Source of the DNA: Rhodocyclaceae bacterium
GTDB lineage: Bacteria; Pseudomonadota; Gammaproteobacteria; Burkholderiales; Rhodocyclaceae
NCBI GenBank assembly: GCA_023230455.1
Contig: JALNXH010000009.1
Location: forward strand, 1 to 64,000
DNA length: 64,000 nucleotides
Direction: 5' to 3'
The translations under genes and the position numbers were made by a program. Numbering within the stretch: the first letter of the stretch is position 1; each line of letters begins with the position of its first letter. This document shows positions 32,099-41,620 of this stretch, in pieces. Below the pieces are notes generated by a model. The model was not told where the DNA came from. It made no database searches and was given only the letters and a program-made list of their open reading frames with translations.

Positions 32099-33509
32099 CG
32101 AAGCCCTTGATGGTGGTAAATATCTGACTATCTCCACGCCGTACAAGCAGCGTCAGCGATGACGCCTTGTCGAGCTTGGAGACATATCCGTTGAAGTGTT
32201 CGACCGACTTGACTTCGGTCTGTACGCCCTTGTCCACCCAGGCAACGATCACGTCTCCCGAACGCAAGTCGAAGCGGGCGCTGCGAACCTCCTCAACCAA
32301 TATTCCGTTTTTGATTCCCAACTGTTTTTTCTGCTCCGGGCTCGGATCCGACAGAGAAAGTCCTAGCCGATTGGCTGCCGACGGCTCGGACTTTTTGCCG
32401 GAAGAGCGCTGACGACCAGCCGCCTTGTCGTCGTCGGACATTTCGGCCACGGTCACGGTCAGGTCGCGGAGGGCACCGTTGCGCCATATTTGAAGGGTAG
32501 ACCGGCTGCCGGGGTGCACCATCGCGACCATTCGCGGCAGTTCGCTGGATTGCCCGACCGGCTTGCCGTCGAATTTGAGAATGATGTCGCCTTCCTCCAC
32601 GCCGGCCTTATCGGCCGGGCTACCCTTCTCTACCTTGGCAACCAAGGCGCCCTGAGGCTTGGAAAGCCCGAATGAATCGGCTAGTTCCTTGGTCACTTCC
32701 TGTATCGCCACACCAATCCGGCCGCGACTGACCTTGCCGCCATTTTGCAGTTGGGCCTTTATCTCCATTGCGATATCGATCGGAATCGCGAACGACAACC
32801 CCATGTAACCGCCGGAGCGTGAGTAGATTTGGGAATTGATCCCTACCACTTCGCCTCGCATGTTGAACAACGGGCCACCCGAGTTGCCCGGATTGACCGC
32901 AGCGTCAGTTTGAATAAAGGGCACATAGGTTTCCTGCGGCAATGCGCGTCCCTTTGCGCTCACGATACCTACGGTCACGGAATTCTCCAAACCGAACGGC
33001 GAGCCGATGGCGACTACCCATTCACCCACCCTGAGTTTATTCGGGTCGCCCAGTTTGACCGCAGGCAAACCATTCGCGTCAATCTTGATCAAAGCGACGT
33101 CGGTCCGACGATCAGCGCCGAGTACTTTGGCCTTGAATTCGCGTTTGTCGGTTAGTTTGACCACCACCTCGTCGGCATCCGCAACAACGTGGGCATTGGT
33201 GAAAATATAGCCATCGGCGCTGACGATGAAACCTGAACCGAGCCCCTTGTTCTCGAAGTCGTGCGGCATCCCCGGCATTTTGCGCTGGCCGAAACGCTTG
33301 AAGAACTCATACATCGGGTCGTCCTCGTCGAAGGGAACCGCCCCGCCCAAGCGATTGCCGCCCTTCACGACTTGAGTGGTGCTGATGTTAACCACCGCAG
33401 CTCCCTGCTTTTCCACCAGGTCGGTGAAATCAGGAAGATCGCGCCCTTGAGCCTCGACGAAGGTAGCAACACCAAATAGAAGAAATGCAAACAACAAACG
33501 TCTGATCAT
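32088..33509 (-). CDS. degP: Periplasmic Do-type serine protease (DegP/MucD)
   Basis: 473 residues. Signal peptide 1-20. Trypsin-like domain with triad H107 (TNAHVV), D137 (TDVALIKI) and S210 (GNSGGPLF). Two PDZ domains follow (about 265-360 and 375-470). It degrades or refolds damaged envelope proteins. It lies in the sigma-E operon after rseC with a four-base overlap, as mucD does in Pseudomonas, so induction by envelope stress is expected. Confidence 0.95.
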   Translation of the reverse strand: MIRRLLFAFLLFGVATFVEAQGRDLPDFTDLVEKQGAAVVNISTTQVVKGGNRLGGAVPFDEDDPMYEFFKRFGQRKMPGMPHDFENKGLGSGFIVSADGYIFTNAHVVADADEVVVKLTDKREFKAKVLGADRRTDVALIKIDANGLPAVKLGDPNKLRVGEWVVAIGSPFGLENSVTVGIVSAKGRALPQETYVPFIQTDAAVNPGNSGGPLFNMRGEVVGINSQIYSRSGGYMGLSFAIPIDIAMEIKAQLQNGGKVSRGRIGVAIQEVTKELADSFGLSKPQGALVAKVEKGSPADKAGVEEGDIILKFDGKPVGQSSELPRMVAMVHPGSRSTLQIWRNGALRDLTVTVAEMSDDDKAAGRQRSSGKKSEPSAANRLGLSLSDPSPEQKKQLGIKNGILVEEVRSARFDLRSGDVIVAWVDKGVQTEVKSVEHFNGYVSKLDKASSLTLLVRRGDSQIFTTIKGFGDK

Positions 33510-33949
33510 GATTTCCCCTCACAGTCAAAATGTCGCTCTGAATGGCGCAGCCGCGGTACGGCTCCGCGATGCACCCGGTCTTTCAGCAAATACAGCGCCG
33601 CAGCGCCGAACATTAGACCAAGCACCGCACCTGTCATCGCGGCCACGTCGCCGCCCCGGATTGCAGCACCGAGCGCTGCACCTACAATCAGCGATGCGCC
33701 GGGAATGCCATAGACCGTCATGGCGCCCCGGAGAATCGCGCCATCGTCGACGCCGAGCAAAACCCGTTCGCCGACAACGGCTCCGATCGTATTCGGCAGC
33801 CGATAGTTCCGCACCCGATCACCCGTCGTCAGAACGTTGCCGCCACACCCCCCCGGCTCTTGGCAACGACCGCACCCAATCTGCGGCCGCACTTCGACAG
33901 CAAGCATACCGTCGCGGACTTCCCTGACGATCCCTTCGATTTCCGTCAT
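33506..33949 (-). CDS. rseC: RseC/MucC-type inner membrane protein
   Basis: 147 residues. N-terminal cytoplasmic part with four cysteines in EVRPQIGCGRCQEPGGCGG (a possible metal or Fe-S site, as known for RseC). Two membrane helices follow (AVYGIPGASLIVGAALGAAI and MTGAVLGLMFGAAALYLL). It modulates the sigma-E response and is linked to SoxR reduction in other bacteria. Four-base overlaps link it to mucB and degP. Confidence 0.88.
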   Translation of the reverse strand: MTEIEGIVREVRDGMLAVEVRPQIGCGRCQEPGGCGGNVLTTGDRVRNYRLPNTIGAVVGERVLLGVDDGAILRGAMTVYGIPGASLIVGAALGAAIRGGDVAAMTGAVLGLMFGAAALYLLKDRVHRGAVPRLRHSERHFDCEGKS

Positions 33950-34908
33950 TTATGCTTCATTTCAATATTGTCGCCCAAACGTTTAAGCGTCTGCGGCGGG
34001 ACGTCACCCATCACTAGAAGTTGGAAGTCTCCCACTGCACGCCGATAAACGCCGACCGCACCGAGCGAAAAGCTGTCGGCCTCCGCCCGGCTCGCCTTTG
34101 CAATGCGGGGCTGCACGAATACCGAAATCGCCGCCAGACCATCCGAATACATCAGATGCCAGACCTCTGGTGCTTCGGGGCGATTCTGCCGTTTCATGCT
34201 CGACACCAAGCGGAACCCAGGTAGCGGTGCACGCAGCGTCCACAACTCGTCTTCAGCCTTAGTCGTCGATGATCGCACGGTATGTATCCGCCACTCGCTA
34301 CTCTGAACATTGGAATGCATCTTCAGCGCGTCCCGCTCGATCGGACCGACACGTACCTCAGTGAAGCTGAAAGTCTCCTTGGGTTCGCCTTTTTCGTCGA
34401 ACAAAGACGCCTTAAGTAGCAACCCAGAGACGCCGTCGAACCAAAACTGGCGTCCATAGCGAAACTCGTCCTTCGGCTCAATCCGCAAAGATTGGCTGTC
34501 GACTCCTGCCACCCGGGCCGGCGCGACCTTACGCACCACGTAGTAATCGGTCAGGCTGCCGAGGTTTTCGCGCGGCAATGCCGGAAACGAGCGGCGGCTG
34601 TTTCTCCTCTCGACCACAATCAACCGGTTCTCGGGCAAAACGCACTTCACCTCGTCGTTTTCTCGCAGCATCTCCCGCGGACTGCCGTCGAGGACTTCGA
34701 TATGTTCGAATTCTTTGCCGTTCTCCACGGCATGCATGACACGCGACGTTTCGGTCTGGTTCCCGCTGCGATAAACCACGACCCCTGAATAACTCAATTT
34801 TTCCGCCGCAACGGCCATTTTCTGTAGCCACTGCAACGCATCCTCGCTGCTCTGTGCGGAGGATGCAAAAGATAGCAGACAGAGAACGACTGCCGCCAGA
34901 AAGCGCAT
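33946..34908 (-). CDS. rseB: Periplasmic sigma-E regulator MucB/RseB
   Basis: 320 residues. Signal peptide 1-20 (SSAQS). N-terminal LolA-like domain (about 25-200; LSYSGVVVYRSGNQTETSRVM is the family start) and a smaller C-terminal domain ending near IEMKHK. It protects the anti-sigma factor RseA from proteolysis and senses mislocalised lipid or lipoprotein material. Its start codon overlaps the rseA stop by one base. Confidence 0.9.
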   Translation of the reverse strand: MRFLAAVVLCLLSFASSAQSSEDALQWLQKMAVAAEKLSYSGVVVYRSGNQTETSRVMHAVENGKEFEHIEVLDGSPREMLRENDEVKCVLPENRLIVVERRNSRRSFPALPRENLGSLTDYYVVRKVAPARVAGVDSQSLRIEPKDEFRYGRQFWFDGVSGLLLKASLFDEKGEPKETFSFTEVRVGPIERDALKMHSNVQSSEWRIHTVRSSTTKAEDELWTLRAPLPGFRLVSSMKRQNRPEAPEVWHLMYSDGLAAISVFVQPRIAKASRAEADSFSLGAVGVYRRAVGDFQLLVMGDVPPQTLKRLGDNIEMKHK

Positions 34909-35408
34909 TAGCGCGGCCTTCCTTGCTCAACCAGCGATACGGTACGTACCTGATGCTGACTGCCACCGAAATAGCTGGCTGCGCTATGGGTCTGGTGGGC
35001 GATCAGGAATTCCTGTAGATCGTTCGCGGCAAGACCGGAATCGACAACTGCTGGGAGCACCTTCTGCGCAAGCACCACAGGTACAGCTTCGCGTTCTTGC
35101 GGCAAAAGCGCCACGGCCGAAACCACGGCGACCCCGGCCAGTGATGCCGCGACAGCCAATAAGGGGCGCCGCCACCCATGGTGCGATCGATGCATCGCCG
35201 CCAAATCCGGTTCCTGCTGTATCGATGCCATCACCCGTTCCGCAATATCGGCAACGGCCGGCGGATCATCGCGCAAAGCTTCGCCAACCATTTCATAAAT
35301 ATGGAAGGACTGCCGGGCTTCGCCATGGTCGCGCAGCGCAGAAAGCAGCGCAGCGGCCTCCCGTGGATCGACCTCGCCATCAAACAATGCGGAAAATTTG
35401 GCTTTCAT
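34908..35408 (-). CDS. rseA: Anti-sigma-E factor RseA/MucA
   Basis: 166 residues from the ATG at 35408, which has an AAAGGTGGT ribosome binding site; upstream in-frame GTGs overlap rpoE and are less likely. The N-terminal cytoplasmic domain binds sigma-E (MKAKFSALFDGEVDPREAAALL). A single membrane helix lies around LLAVAASLAGVAVVSAVALL, then a periplasmic tail that would meet MucB. Regulated proteolysis of it releases RpoE. Two bases separate it from rpoE. Confidence 0.9.
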   Translation of the reverse strand: MKAKFSALFDGEVDPREAAALLSALRDHGEARQSFHIYEMVGEALRDDPPAVADIAERVMASIQQEPDLAAMHRSHHGWRRPLLAVAASLAGVAVVSAVALLPQEREAVPVVLAQKVLPAVVDSGLAANDLQEFLIAHQTHSAASYFGGSQHQVRTVSLVEQGRPR

Positions 35409-35410
35409 GT

Positions 35411-36010
35411 TCACCACCTTTTGTCTGGCGTCGTATCCAGCAATGGACGCAATATCCTGGCAATCGCCTCACGGGCACGAAAAATCCGCGAGCGGACGGT
35501 GCCGATCGGACAATCCATCACCTGACCGATTTCCTCATAGGAGAGACCTTCTATTTCTCGCAGGGCCAGCGCCGTACGCAAATCCTCGGGTAACCCATCC
35601 ATCGCCTTGTTGACCGTTGCAGCGAGTTGCTTGGACATGAGCAAACGTTCCGGCGTATCCGTTTCCCTCAGCCATTCGCCATCCTCGTAATTCTCCGCAT
35701 CTTCACTGTCGACCTCTGTACTCGTCGCCATCCGACGGCCACTCGACGCCAGCCAGTTTTTTGCCGTATTGATACCGATGCGGTACAACCACGTGTAGAA
35801 CGCGCTCTCGCCCCGGAAATTAGGCAAGGCGCGGTACGCTTTAATAAACGCTTCCTGCGCCACATCCTCTGCTTCAGCCGGATCGCGCACCAAGCGCGAC
35901 ACCAGCCGCAACAGCCGACGCTGATATTTTTCGACGAGCAAACCGAAGGCCTGCTTGTCGCCAGCCTGTACGCGCTCCACCAGCGCCTGATCCGCCTCGC
36001 GGTCTCCCAT
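35411..36010 (-). CDS. rpoE: RNA polymerase sigma-E factor (AlgU type)
   Basis: 199 residues from the ATG at 36010 (MGDREADQALVERVQAGDKQ). Sigma region 2 has the -10 reading helix DPAEAEDVAQEAFIKAYRAL. Region 4 has YEEIGQVMDCPIGTVRSRIFRAREAI for the -35. It directs the envelope stress regulon, starting with its own operon rpoE-rseA-rseB-rseC-degP. The 200-base gap to the divergent nadB gene must carry both promoters. Confidence 0.96.
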   Translation of the reverse strand: MGDREADQALVERVQAGDKQAFGLLVEKYQRRLLRLVSRLVRDPAEAEDVAQEAFIKAYRALPNFRGESAFYTWLYRIGINTAKNWLASSGRRMATSTEVDSEDAENYEDGEWLRETDTPERLLMSKQLAATVNKAMDGLPEDLRTALALREIEGLSYEEIGQVMDCPIGTVRSRIFRAREAIARILRPLLDTTPDKRW

Positions 36011-36210
36011 AGGGCTCGAATCTCTGTTCTTGTCTGCGGCCCATTGCCGGCCATCCCCGAAAAGGAACGCCAGAACGGGCGCGTTCAGTATAGCGGATGC
36101 CCCCACCCCACCCGGCGGCCAAACTACGGCCGGAGATCCATCACTTAAAGCAGTGACAAGGCAGTGGAAAATTAGTTCCGAAACCGGCAGTGGTATAGTC
36201 CTCGCCCACC

Positions 36211-37806
36211 ATGAAGCGCCAGACTCAACTGCAATTCGACGTGCTCATCCTGGGCAGCGGACTGGCCGGCCAATCGTTGGCCTTGCGCTTGGCCAGAACA
36301 TACCGCGTCGGTATTGTAACCAAGCGCAGCCTCGACGATTCTGCATCGGCCTGGGCTCAGGGCGGCATAGCCGCGGTTCTCGACGAATCGGACTCGATCG
36401 AGTCCCACCTTGAGGACACCCTGGTCGCCGGCGCCGGCCTGTGCAATCCTGAAGCCACCCGTTTTGTCATAGAACATGGCGGCGAAGCAGTGCATTGGCT
36501 GATCGCCCAGGGCGTCCCCTTCACCCCTGACCGGACTGCATTCGGCTTCCACCTGACGAGGGAAGGCGGTCATAGCCAGCGCCGCATCATCCATGCGGCC
36601 GATGCCACAGGCGCCGCCGTTCAGCAAACCCTAACCGAAATGGTGCGTACACATCCAAGCATCATGGTGTTGGAAAGCCACATCGGCGTCGATCTGATCA
36701 CCAGCGCCAAGATCGGGCTGCACGGCGAAAACCGTTGCCTCGGGGCCTATGTCTTCGACATTGCCCACAACCGAGTCGTCACGATCGGGGCAAGCTTTGC
36801 CGTGTTGGCCACCGGGGGCGCCTGCAAGGCTTACCTGTACACAACCAATCCCGACACCTCAACGGGCGATGGCCTAGCGATGGCCTGGCGTGCCGGGTGT
36901 CGCGTGGCGAATCTGGAATTCATTCAATTTCACCCAACCTGTCTTTACCACCCGAAAGCCAAATCCTTTTTGATTTCGGAGGCAGTAAGGGGCGAAGGCG
37001 CCCTGCTCAGACTGCCGGACGGTACGCGCTTCATGCCGGCGCACGATCCGCGCGCCGAACTCGCCACCCGCGACGTGGTAGCGCGAGCCATCGACTTCGA
37101 AATGAAGAAGCACGGCCTGGATTGTGTCTTTCTCGACATCACCCACAAGCCGGAGAAGTTTCTCCGCGAACATTTTCCGAACATCCACGCCTACTGCCGT
37201 GAGCTTGGCATCGACATCAGCAAGGACTGGATTCCGGTAGTCCCTGCGGCCCACTTCACCTGTGGCGGTGTCGTCACGGACCTAACCGCACGCACCGACC
37301 TTGCAGGACTCTATGCCGTCGGCGAAACCGCCTGCACGGGCTTGCATGGTGCCAATCGCCTAGCCAGCAACTCCCTGCTCGAATGTCTGGTCTTCGCCGA
37401 GGCGGCGGCCAAGGATATCGAGAGCCGCCCGCTGCCGACACCACGCGAACTGCCACTCTGGGACGAGAGCCGGGTCAGCGATGCCGACGAAGAAGTCGTG
37501 ATCTCCCATAACTGGGACGAGTTGCGCCGCTTCATGTGGGACTACGTCGGCATCGTCCGTACAGACAAGCGGCTTGCCCGCGCAATGCACCGCATCCGCC
37601 TGCTGGAAAGGGAGATCAATGAGTACTATGCGCATTTCCGCGTCAGCAACGACCTGATCGAACTGCGCAATCTGGTGCTGTCGGCCCACCTGATCGTACG
37701 CTGTGCGCAGAAACGCCGGGAAAGCCGCGGTCTGCACTACAGCCTGGATCACCCTGGCACCCTGAATAAAGGCCGCGATACCATCCTGCGACCTCCGCGC
37801 CGCTAA
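36211..37806 (+). CDS. nadB: L-aspartate oxidase
   Basis: 531 residues. FAD enzyme that makes iminoaspartate for NAD synthesis. The FAD-binding loop is VLILGSGLAGQSLALRLA, the flavin region SAWAQGGIAAVL, and the substrate-binding stretch HTHGANRL-like is HGANRLASNSLLECL. It also carries TRDVVARAIDFEMK. A -10-like TATAGT lies about 15 bases upstream of the start. Its 3' end overlaps the convergent ygfX by four bases. Confidence 0.95.
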   Translation: MKRQTQLQFDVLILGSGLAGQSLALRLARTYRVGIVTKRSLDDSASAWAQGGIAAVLDESDSIESHLEDTLVAGAGLCNPEATRFVIEHGGEAVHWLIAQGVPFTPDRTAFGFHLTREGGHSQRRIIHAADATGAAVQQTLTEMVRTHPSIMVLESHIGVDLITSAKIGLHGENRCLGAYVFDIAHNRVVTIGASFAVLATGGACKAYLYTTNPDTSTGDGLAMAWRAGCRVANLEFIQFHPTCLYHPKAKSFLISEAVRGEGALLRLPDGTRFMPAHDPRAELATRDVVARAIDFEMKKHGLDCVFLDITHKPEKFLREHFPNIHAYCRELGIDISKDWIPVVPAAHFTCGGVVTDLTARTDLAGLYAVGETACTGLHGANRLASNSLLECLVFAEAAAKDIESRPLPTPRELPLWDESRVSDADEEVVISHNWDELRRFMWDYVGIVRTDKRLARAMHRIRLLEREINEYYAHFRVSNDLIELRNLVLSAHLIVRCAQKRRESRGLHYSLDHPGTLNKGRDTILRPPRR

Positions 37807-38276
37807 TTTCTACGCGCCCCGCCTTCTGCGTGCCCGGAGCGAGCGGTGGGGCACCATCGCAGCCAGAGACGCAAAGCCCGGTGTCGCGCTTCACCCAACG
37901 CATCTCGCGCCAGCACGACGGTGCAGCTGCGCCCGGCATCAAGACGGCAGATCAGGATCACCAACCAAGGCGTTACGGTCGTCGCATCGTCCGCCAGGCC
38001 ATCGACCTCCTTGCCGTCTATAAAACGCAGCGTCAGGGTTCTATCCTGGCGTAGCGTCACTGCGCCAACACTAAGCGGAGAAAACACCAAGGCATTGCGC
38101 ACGCCGCGTCGCGCCGACTCTACCAGAGCCAAGGCCAGGCCGATCTTCACCACGAGAGGCAATGCAAGCGGATACAGCGCCGCCATCGCCAATGCGTGTC
38201 CGCAAAGCAAAACGGCCGCCAGCATTGCTGACGGCCGTATGAAAAAGGTAGTTGGCGGTTGCATGGCGGCCGCCAT
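37803..38276 (-). CDS. YgfX-family membrane protein
   Basis: 157 residues from the ATG at 38276, 10 bases after an AAGG motif; a GTG at 38285 that touches the fabF stop is possible. Two adjacent membrane helices near residues 15-50 (AMLAAVLLCGHALAMAALYP and LALPLVVKIGLALALV) are followed by a soluble beta-rich tail, the layout of YgfX (formerly CptA). In E. coli that protein acts with SdhE; no sdhE is adjacent here. It follows fabF closely, so it is probably on the fab transcript. Confidence 0.65.
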   Translation of the reverse strand: MAAAMQPPTTFFIRPSAMLAAVLLCGHALAMAALYPLALPLVVKIGLALALVESARRGVRNALVFSPLSVGAVTLRQDRTLTLRFIDGKEVDGLADDATTVTPWLVILICRLDAGRSCTVVLARDALGEARHRALRLWLRWCPTARSGHAEGGARRN

Positions 38277-38281
38277 GCCGA

Positions 38282-39514
38282 TCACACCTTACGGAACACC
38301 AACGTGCCGTTGGTACCGCCAAAACCGAAATTATTTTTCATGGCCACGTCTATTTTCATCGGGCGGGCCGTATTCGCGCAGTAATCCAGATCGCATTCCG
38401 GATCCTGCTCGAAAATATTGATGGTCGGCGGCGAAATCTGATGATGAACCGCAAGCACGGTCAACACCGACTCCAGTCCCCCGGCCCCACCAAGCAAATG
38501 TCCTGTCATTGATTTGGTCGAGTTCACTACCAGCATTTTCGCAGAGTCGCCAAAGGCCAGCTTGATCGCATCGGTTTCGTTCTTGTCGCCCAGCGGAGTG
38601 GAGGTGCCATGGGCATTCAGATACTGAACCTGATCCGGATTCACGCCGGCATTGCGGAGAGCGTTAAGCATGCTGCGCTTCGGCCCGTCGGTGTCCGGCG
38701 CAGTCATGTGATAAGCATCGCCGCTCATGCCGAAGCCTGACAGCTCCGCATAGATCTTCGCGCCGCGCCTCTTTGCATGTTCGTATTCTTCCAGCACGAC
38801 AACCCCCGCCCCTTCGCCGAGGACGAAACCGTCGCGCCCCGTATCCCACGGCCGACTGGCCGTGGCCGGATCATCGTTGCGGGTCGACAAGGCTTTTGCC
38901 GATCCGAAACCGCCGATGGCCAGCGGCGTCACCGTCGACTCGGCTCCGCCACAAACCATCACGTCGGCGTCGCCGTACTCGATCATGCGCGAACCGATGC
39001 CGATGGCGTGCAGGCCGGTAGTGCAAGCCGTGACAACAGCGAGATTCGGCCCCTTCAAGCCAAACATGATCGAGAGATTCCCCGAAATCATATTGATGAT
39101 CGTGCCTGGAATGAAGAACGGAGAAATCTTGCGCGGCCCGCCACCGAGGAAATCATCGTGCGTACCCTCAATCATCGGCAAACCGCCTATGCCCGATCCG
39201 ATGTTGACTCCGATTCGTTCGGCATTGGATTCCGTCACCTCGATGCCGGAATCCCGTATCGCCTGAATCCCTGCCGCCATGCCGTAATGGATAAAGACAT
39301 CCATACGGCGCGCTTCTTTCGGCGACAGGTAGGTCGAAACGTCGAAACCCTTGACCTCGCCGGCGATCTTGACGGGAAAATTAACGGTGTCGAACCGTGT
39401 AATGGTTGCGATGCCGCTACGGCCGGCGACAATGTTGTCCCAGGCTTCTGTAACGGTGTTGCCGACCGGCGAAATGGCACCAAGGCCGGTTACGACGACT
39501 CTACGGCGGGACAA
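38282..39514 (-). CDS. fabF: Beta-ketoacyl-ACP synthase II
   Basis: 410 residues. Chain-elongating condensing enzyme. Catalytic Cys in VTACTTGLHAIG, the two histidines in NAHGTSTPLGDKNE and KSMTGHLLGGAGG, and the C-terminal NNFGFGGTNGTLVF glycine-rich loop. It is the last enzyme gene of the fab cluster, 28 bases after acpP. Confidence 0.96.
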   Translation of the reverse strand: MSRRRVVVTGLGAISPVGNTVTEAWDNIVAGRSGIATITRFDTVNFPVKIAGEVKGFDVSTYLSPKEARRMDVFIHYGMAAGIQAIRDSGIEVTESNAERIGVNIGSGIGGLPMIEGTHDDFLGGGPRKISPFFIPGTIINMISGNLSIMFGLKGPNLAVVTACTTGLHAIGIGSRMIEYGDADVMVCGGAESTVTPLAIGGFGSAKALSTRNDDPATASRPWDTGRDGFVLGEGAGVVVLEEYEHAKRRGAKIYAELSGFGMSGDAYHMTAPDTDGPKRSMLNALRNAGVNPDQVQYLNAHGTSTPLGDKNETDAIKLAFGDSAKMLVVNSTKSMTGHLLGGAGGLESVLTVLAVHHQISPPTINIFEQDPECDLDYCANTARPMKIDVAMKNNFGFGGTNGTLVFRKV

Positions 39515-39542
39515 GATGAACTCCTGCGAAACGGGACGGGGG

Positions 39543-39782
39543 TTACTTCTTGACGTGGGTGTTGACGTAGTCGATGGCCTGCTGGACGGTGGTGATCTTT
39601 TCAGCTTCCTCGTCCGGGATCTCGCACTCGAATTCCTCTTCCAGCGCCATCACCAATTCGACGGTATCGAGAGAATCTGCGCCCAGGTCATCGACGAAAG
39701 ACGATTCCTTCTTGATATCGGCCTCATTGACGCCAAGCTGTTCGGCGACGATCTTCTTGACACGCTGTTCGATGTTGTCCAT
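39543..39782 (-). CDS. acpP: Acyl carrier protein
   Basis: 79 residues, acidic. The phosphopantetheine serine is in the signature DDLGADSLDTVELVMALEE. It carries the growing acyl chain. The 139-base gap to fabG suggests its own promoter, in line with its high demand. The ribosome binding site AAGGGAAGGAGC is strong. Confidence 0.97.
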   Translation of the reverse strand: MDNIEQRVKKIVAEQLGVNEADIKKESSFVDDLGADSLDTVELVMALEEEFECEIPDEEAEKITTVQQAIDYVNTHVKK

Positions 39783-39921
39783 GTGTTGCTCCTTCCCTTA
39801 CTTATGGTGTGTGAGAAAAGCTCGGTAAGCGCTGCGCTATCGCCTCAGCGCGAATGACCCGAACTCCAAAACTTCGCTAGTCTACCAAAAACAGTTCGCC
39901 TACCCGATCTGACGACATCTG

Positions 39922-40662
39922 TCAGACCATATACATGCCGCCATTCACATGCAACTCAGCGCCGGTGATATAGCCAGCCTTGGAACTGGCGAGGAAAGCT
40001 ACCGCCGCAGCAACCTCGACGGCTTGACCAAGACGGTTGAGAGGAATCTTGCCCAGTAGCGCATCGCGCTGCGCGTCGGTCAGCGCCTTGGTCATGTCGG
40101 TATCGATGAATCCCGGCGCAACGCAATTGACCGTGATATTGCGACTGCCAAGTTCCTGCGCCAACGCACGCGTCATTCCCGCGACGCCGGCCTTGGCGGC
40201 GGCGTAGTTGGCCTGCCCCGGATTGCCCGCCGCGCCGACCACCGAGGTGATGCTGATGATGCGTCCGCTACGTGCTTTCATCATGCCGCGCATCACCAGC
40301 TTGCACATGCGGAATACGGCCTTGAGGTTGGTATCCGCGACCGCATCCCACTCCTCGTCCTTCATCCGCATGGCGATGTTATCGCGGGTAATACCGGCGT
40401 TATTCACCAGAATCGACACCGTACCATGCTGCTTCTCGATTTCCCCCACCAACGCCTCGCAGGCCGCGGCATCGGTCACATTGAGCACCGCACCGCGTCC
40501 GGCAACGCCGGCCGCATCAAGAGTCTTTTGAATTTCCGCCGCCCCCTCTGCGGACGTCGCGGTACCGATCACTGTAGCGCCCTGGGCGCCCAGCTCCAGC
40601 GCAATGGCGCGTCCGATGCCGCGTGTGGCGCCGGTCACCAATGCAATCTGTCCACTCAGCAT
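39922..40662 (-). CDS. fabG: 3-oxoacyl-ACP reductase
   Basis: 246 residues. NADPH-dependent SDR enzyme: cofactor loop TGATRGIGRAIALEL, NNAG motif, catalytic Ser-Tyr-Lys in SITSVVGAAGNPGQANYAAAKAG. The C-terminal VNGGMYMV is typical of FabG. It lies 18 bases after fabD, in the fab cluster. Confidence 0.96.
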   Translation of the reverse strand: MLSGQIALVTGATRGIGRAIALELGAQGATVIGTATSAEGAAEIQKTLDAAGVAGRGAVLNVTDAAACEALVGEIEKQHGTVSILVNNAGITRDNIAMRMKDEEWDAVADTNLKAVFRMCKLVMRGMMKARSGRIISITSVVGAAGNPGQANYAAAKAGVAGMTRALAQELGSRNITVNCVAPGFIDTDMTKALTDAQRDALLGKIPLNRLGQAVEVAAAVAFLASSKAGYITGAELHVNGGMYMV

Positions 40663-40680
40663 AACGAATCCCTTAATCGT

Positions 40681-41607
40681 TCAAACGGCCGCAAGTGCGG
40701 CTTCAAGACCGGCGAGATCGGCCATCGCCAATCCGTTGACGCCGGCTGCGCAGCGCTTGGCCACGCCGGAAAGAACCTTGCCCGGCCCGCATTCGAGCAC
40801 CTGAGCCACACCGCGCGACTCCATCACCCGCATGATCTCTACCCAGCGTACCGGCGCAGCAGCCTGCCGTACCAGCGCATCGCGAATTTCAGCCGGATCG
40901 CTGACCACGGCGACGTCCACGTTGTTGACGACCGGGATCTGCGGCGTACGCAAGGCCAGGTCGGCAAGACGCGCCTTGAGCCTCTCTGCTGCCGGTTGCA
41001 TCAGCGTGCAATGGAACGGCGCCGACACCGGCAGCATCACGGCCCGTTTGGCGCCTTTGGTCTTGCAGCCGTCGGCCGCACGCTGCACCGCCGCGGCATG
41101 GCCGGCAATTACGGTCTGCTCCGGCGCATTGAAATTCACTGCCTGGACCACCTCACCCTGCGCCACTTCGGCACACACCATCTTGATTGCATCGGCGTCG
41201 AGACCGAGGATCGCGGCCATTGCGCCCATGCCGGCGGGAACCGCTTCCTGCATCGCCTTGGCACGCAGTTCGACCAACGGCACGGCATCTTTCAGATCGA
41301 GCACGCCCGCTACAACAAGTGCGGAATATTCGCCCAAGCTGTGCCCTGCCACCATAGCCGGAATGGCGCCGCCCTTTTCGCGCCAGAGACGGTACACGGC
41401 GACGCCTGCGGTAAGCATCAGGGGCTGCGTATTGACGGTCTGGTTCAATGCCTCCGCGGGACCCTCGGCCACCAAAGTCCAAAGATCGCGACCAAGTGCG
41501 GCCGACGCCTCGTCGAAAGTGGAGCGAATCACCGCTGTATCGCCGTAGGCATTCATCATGCCCAGCGACTGGGAGCCCTGACCAGGGAAAACAATGGCAA
41601 ATGTCAT
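40681..41607 (-). CDS. fabD: Malonyl-CoA:ACP transacylase
   Basis: 308 residues from the ATG at 41607 (MTFAIVFPGQGSQSLGMM); the open frame upstream overlaps fabH and is not coding. The active-site serine is in VAGHSLGEYSALVV, and the second catalytic His is in VSAPFHCTLMQPAAERL. It loads malonyl units onto ACP. It is placed between fabH and fabG. Confidence 0.96.
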   Translation of the reverse strand: MTFAIVFPGQGSQSLGMMNAYGDTAVIRSTFDEASAALGRDLWTLVAEGPAEALNQTVNTQPLMLTAGVAVYRLWREKGGAIPAMVAGHSLGEYSALVVAGVLDLKDAVPLVELRAKAMQEAVPAGMGAMAAILGLDADAIKMVCAEVAQGEVVQAVNFNAPEQTVIAGHAAAVQRAADGCKTKGAKRAVMLPVSAPFHCTLMQPAAERLKARLADLALRTPQIPVVNNVDVAVVSDPAEIRDALVRQAAAPVRWVEIMRVMESRGVAQVLECGPGKVLSGVAKRCAAGVNGLAMADLAGLEAALAAV

Positions 41608-41620
41608 ATAAGTGCTTCCA

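Noticed and set aside
36120..36200. Sigma-E promoter GGAACT upstream of rpoE on the minus strand
   Set aside because: The -35-like GGAACTAA is present, but the -10 region 16 bases later reads TCACT instead of TCTGA; too weak to list.
39908..39926. TCTGAC/GTCAGA hairpin at the end of fabG
   Set aside because: Only six pairs with no T-run, overlapping the stop codon; no support for a terminator.
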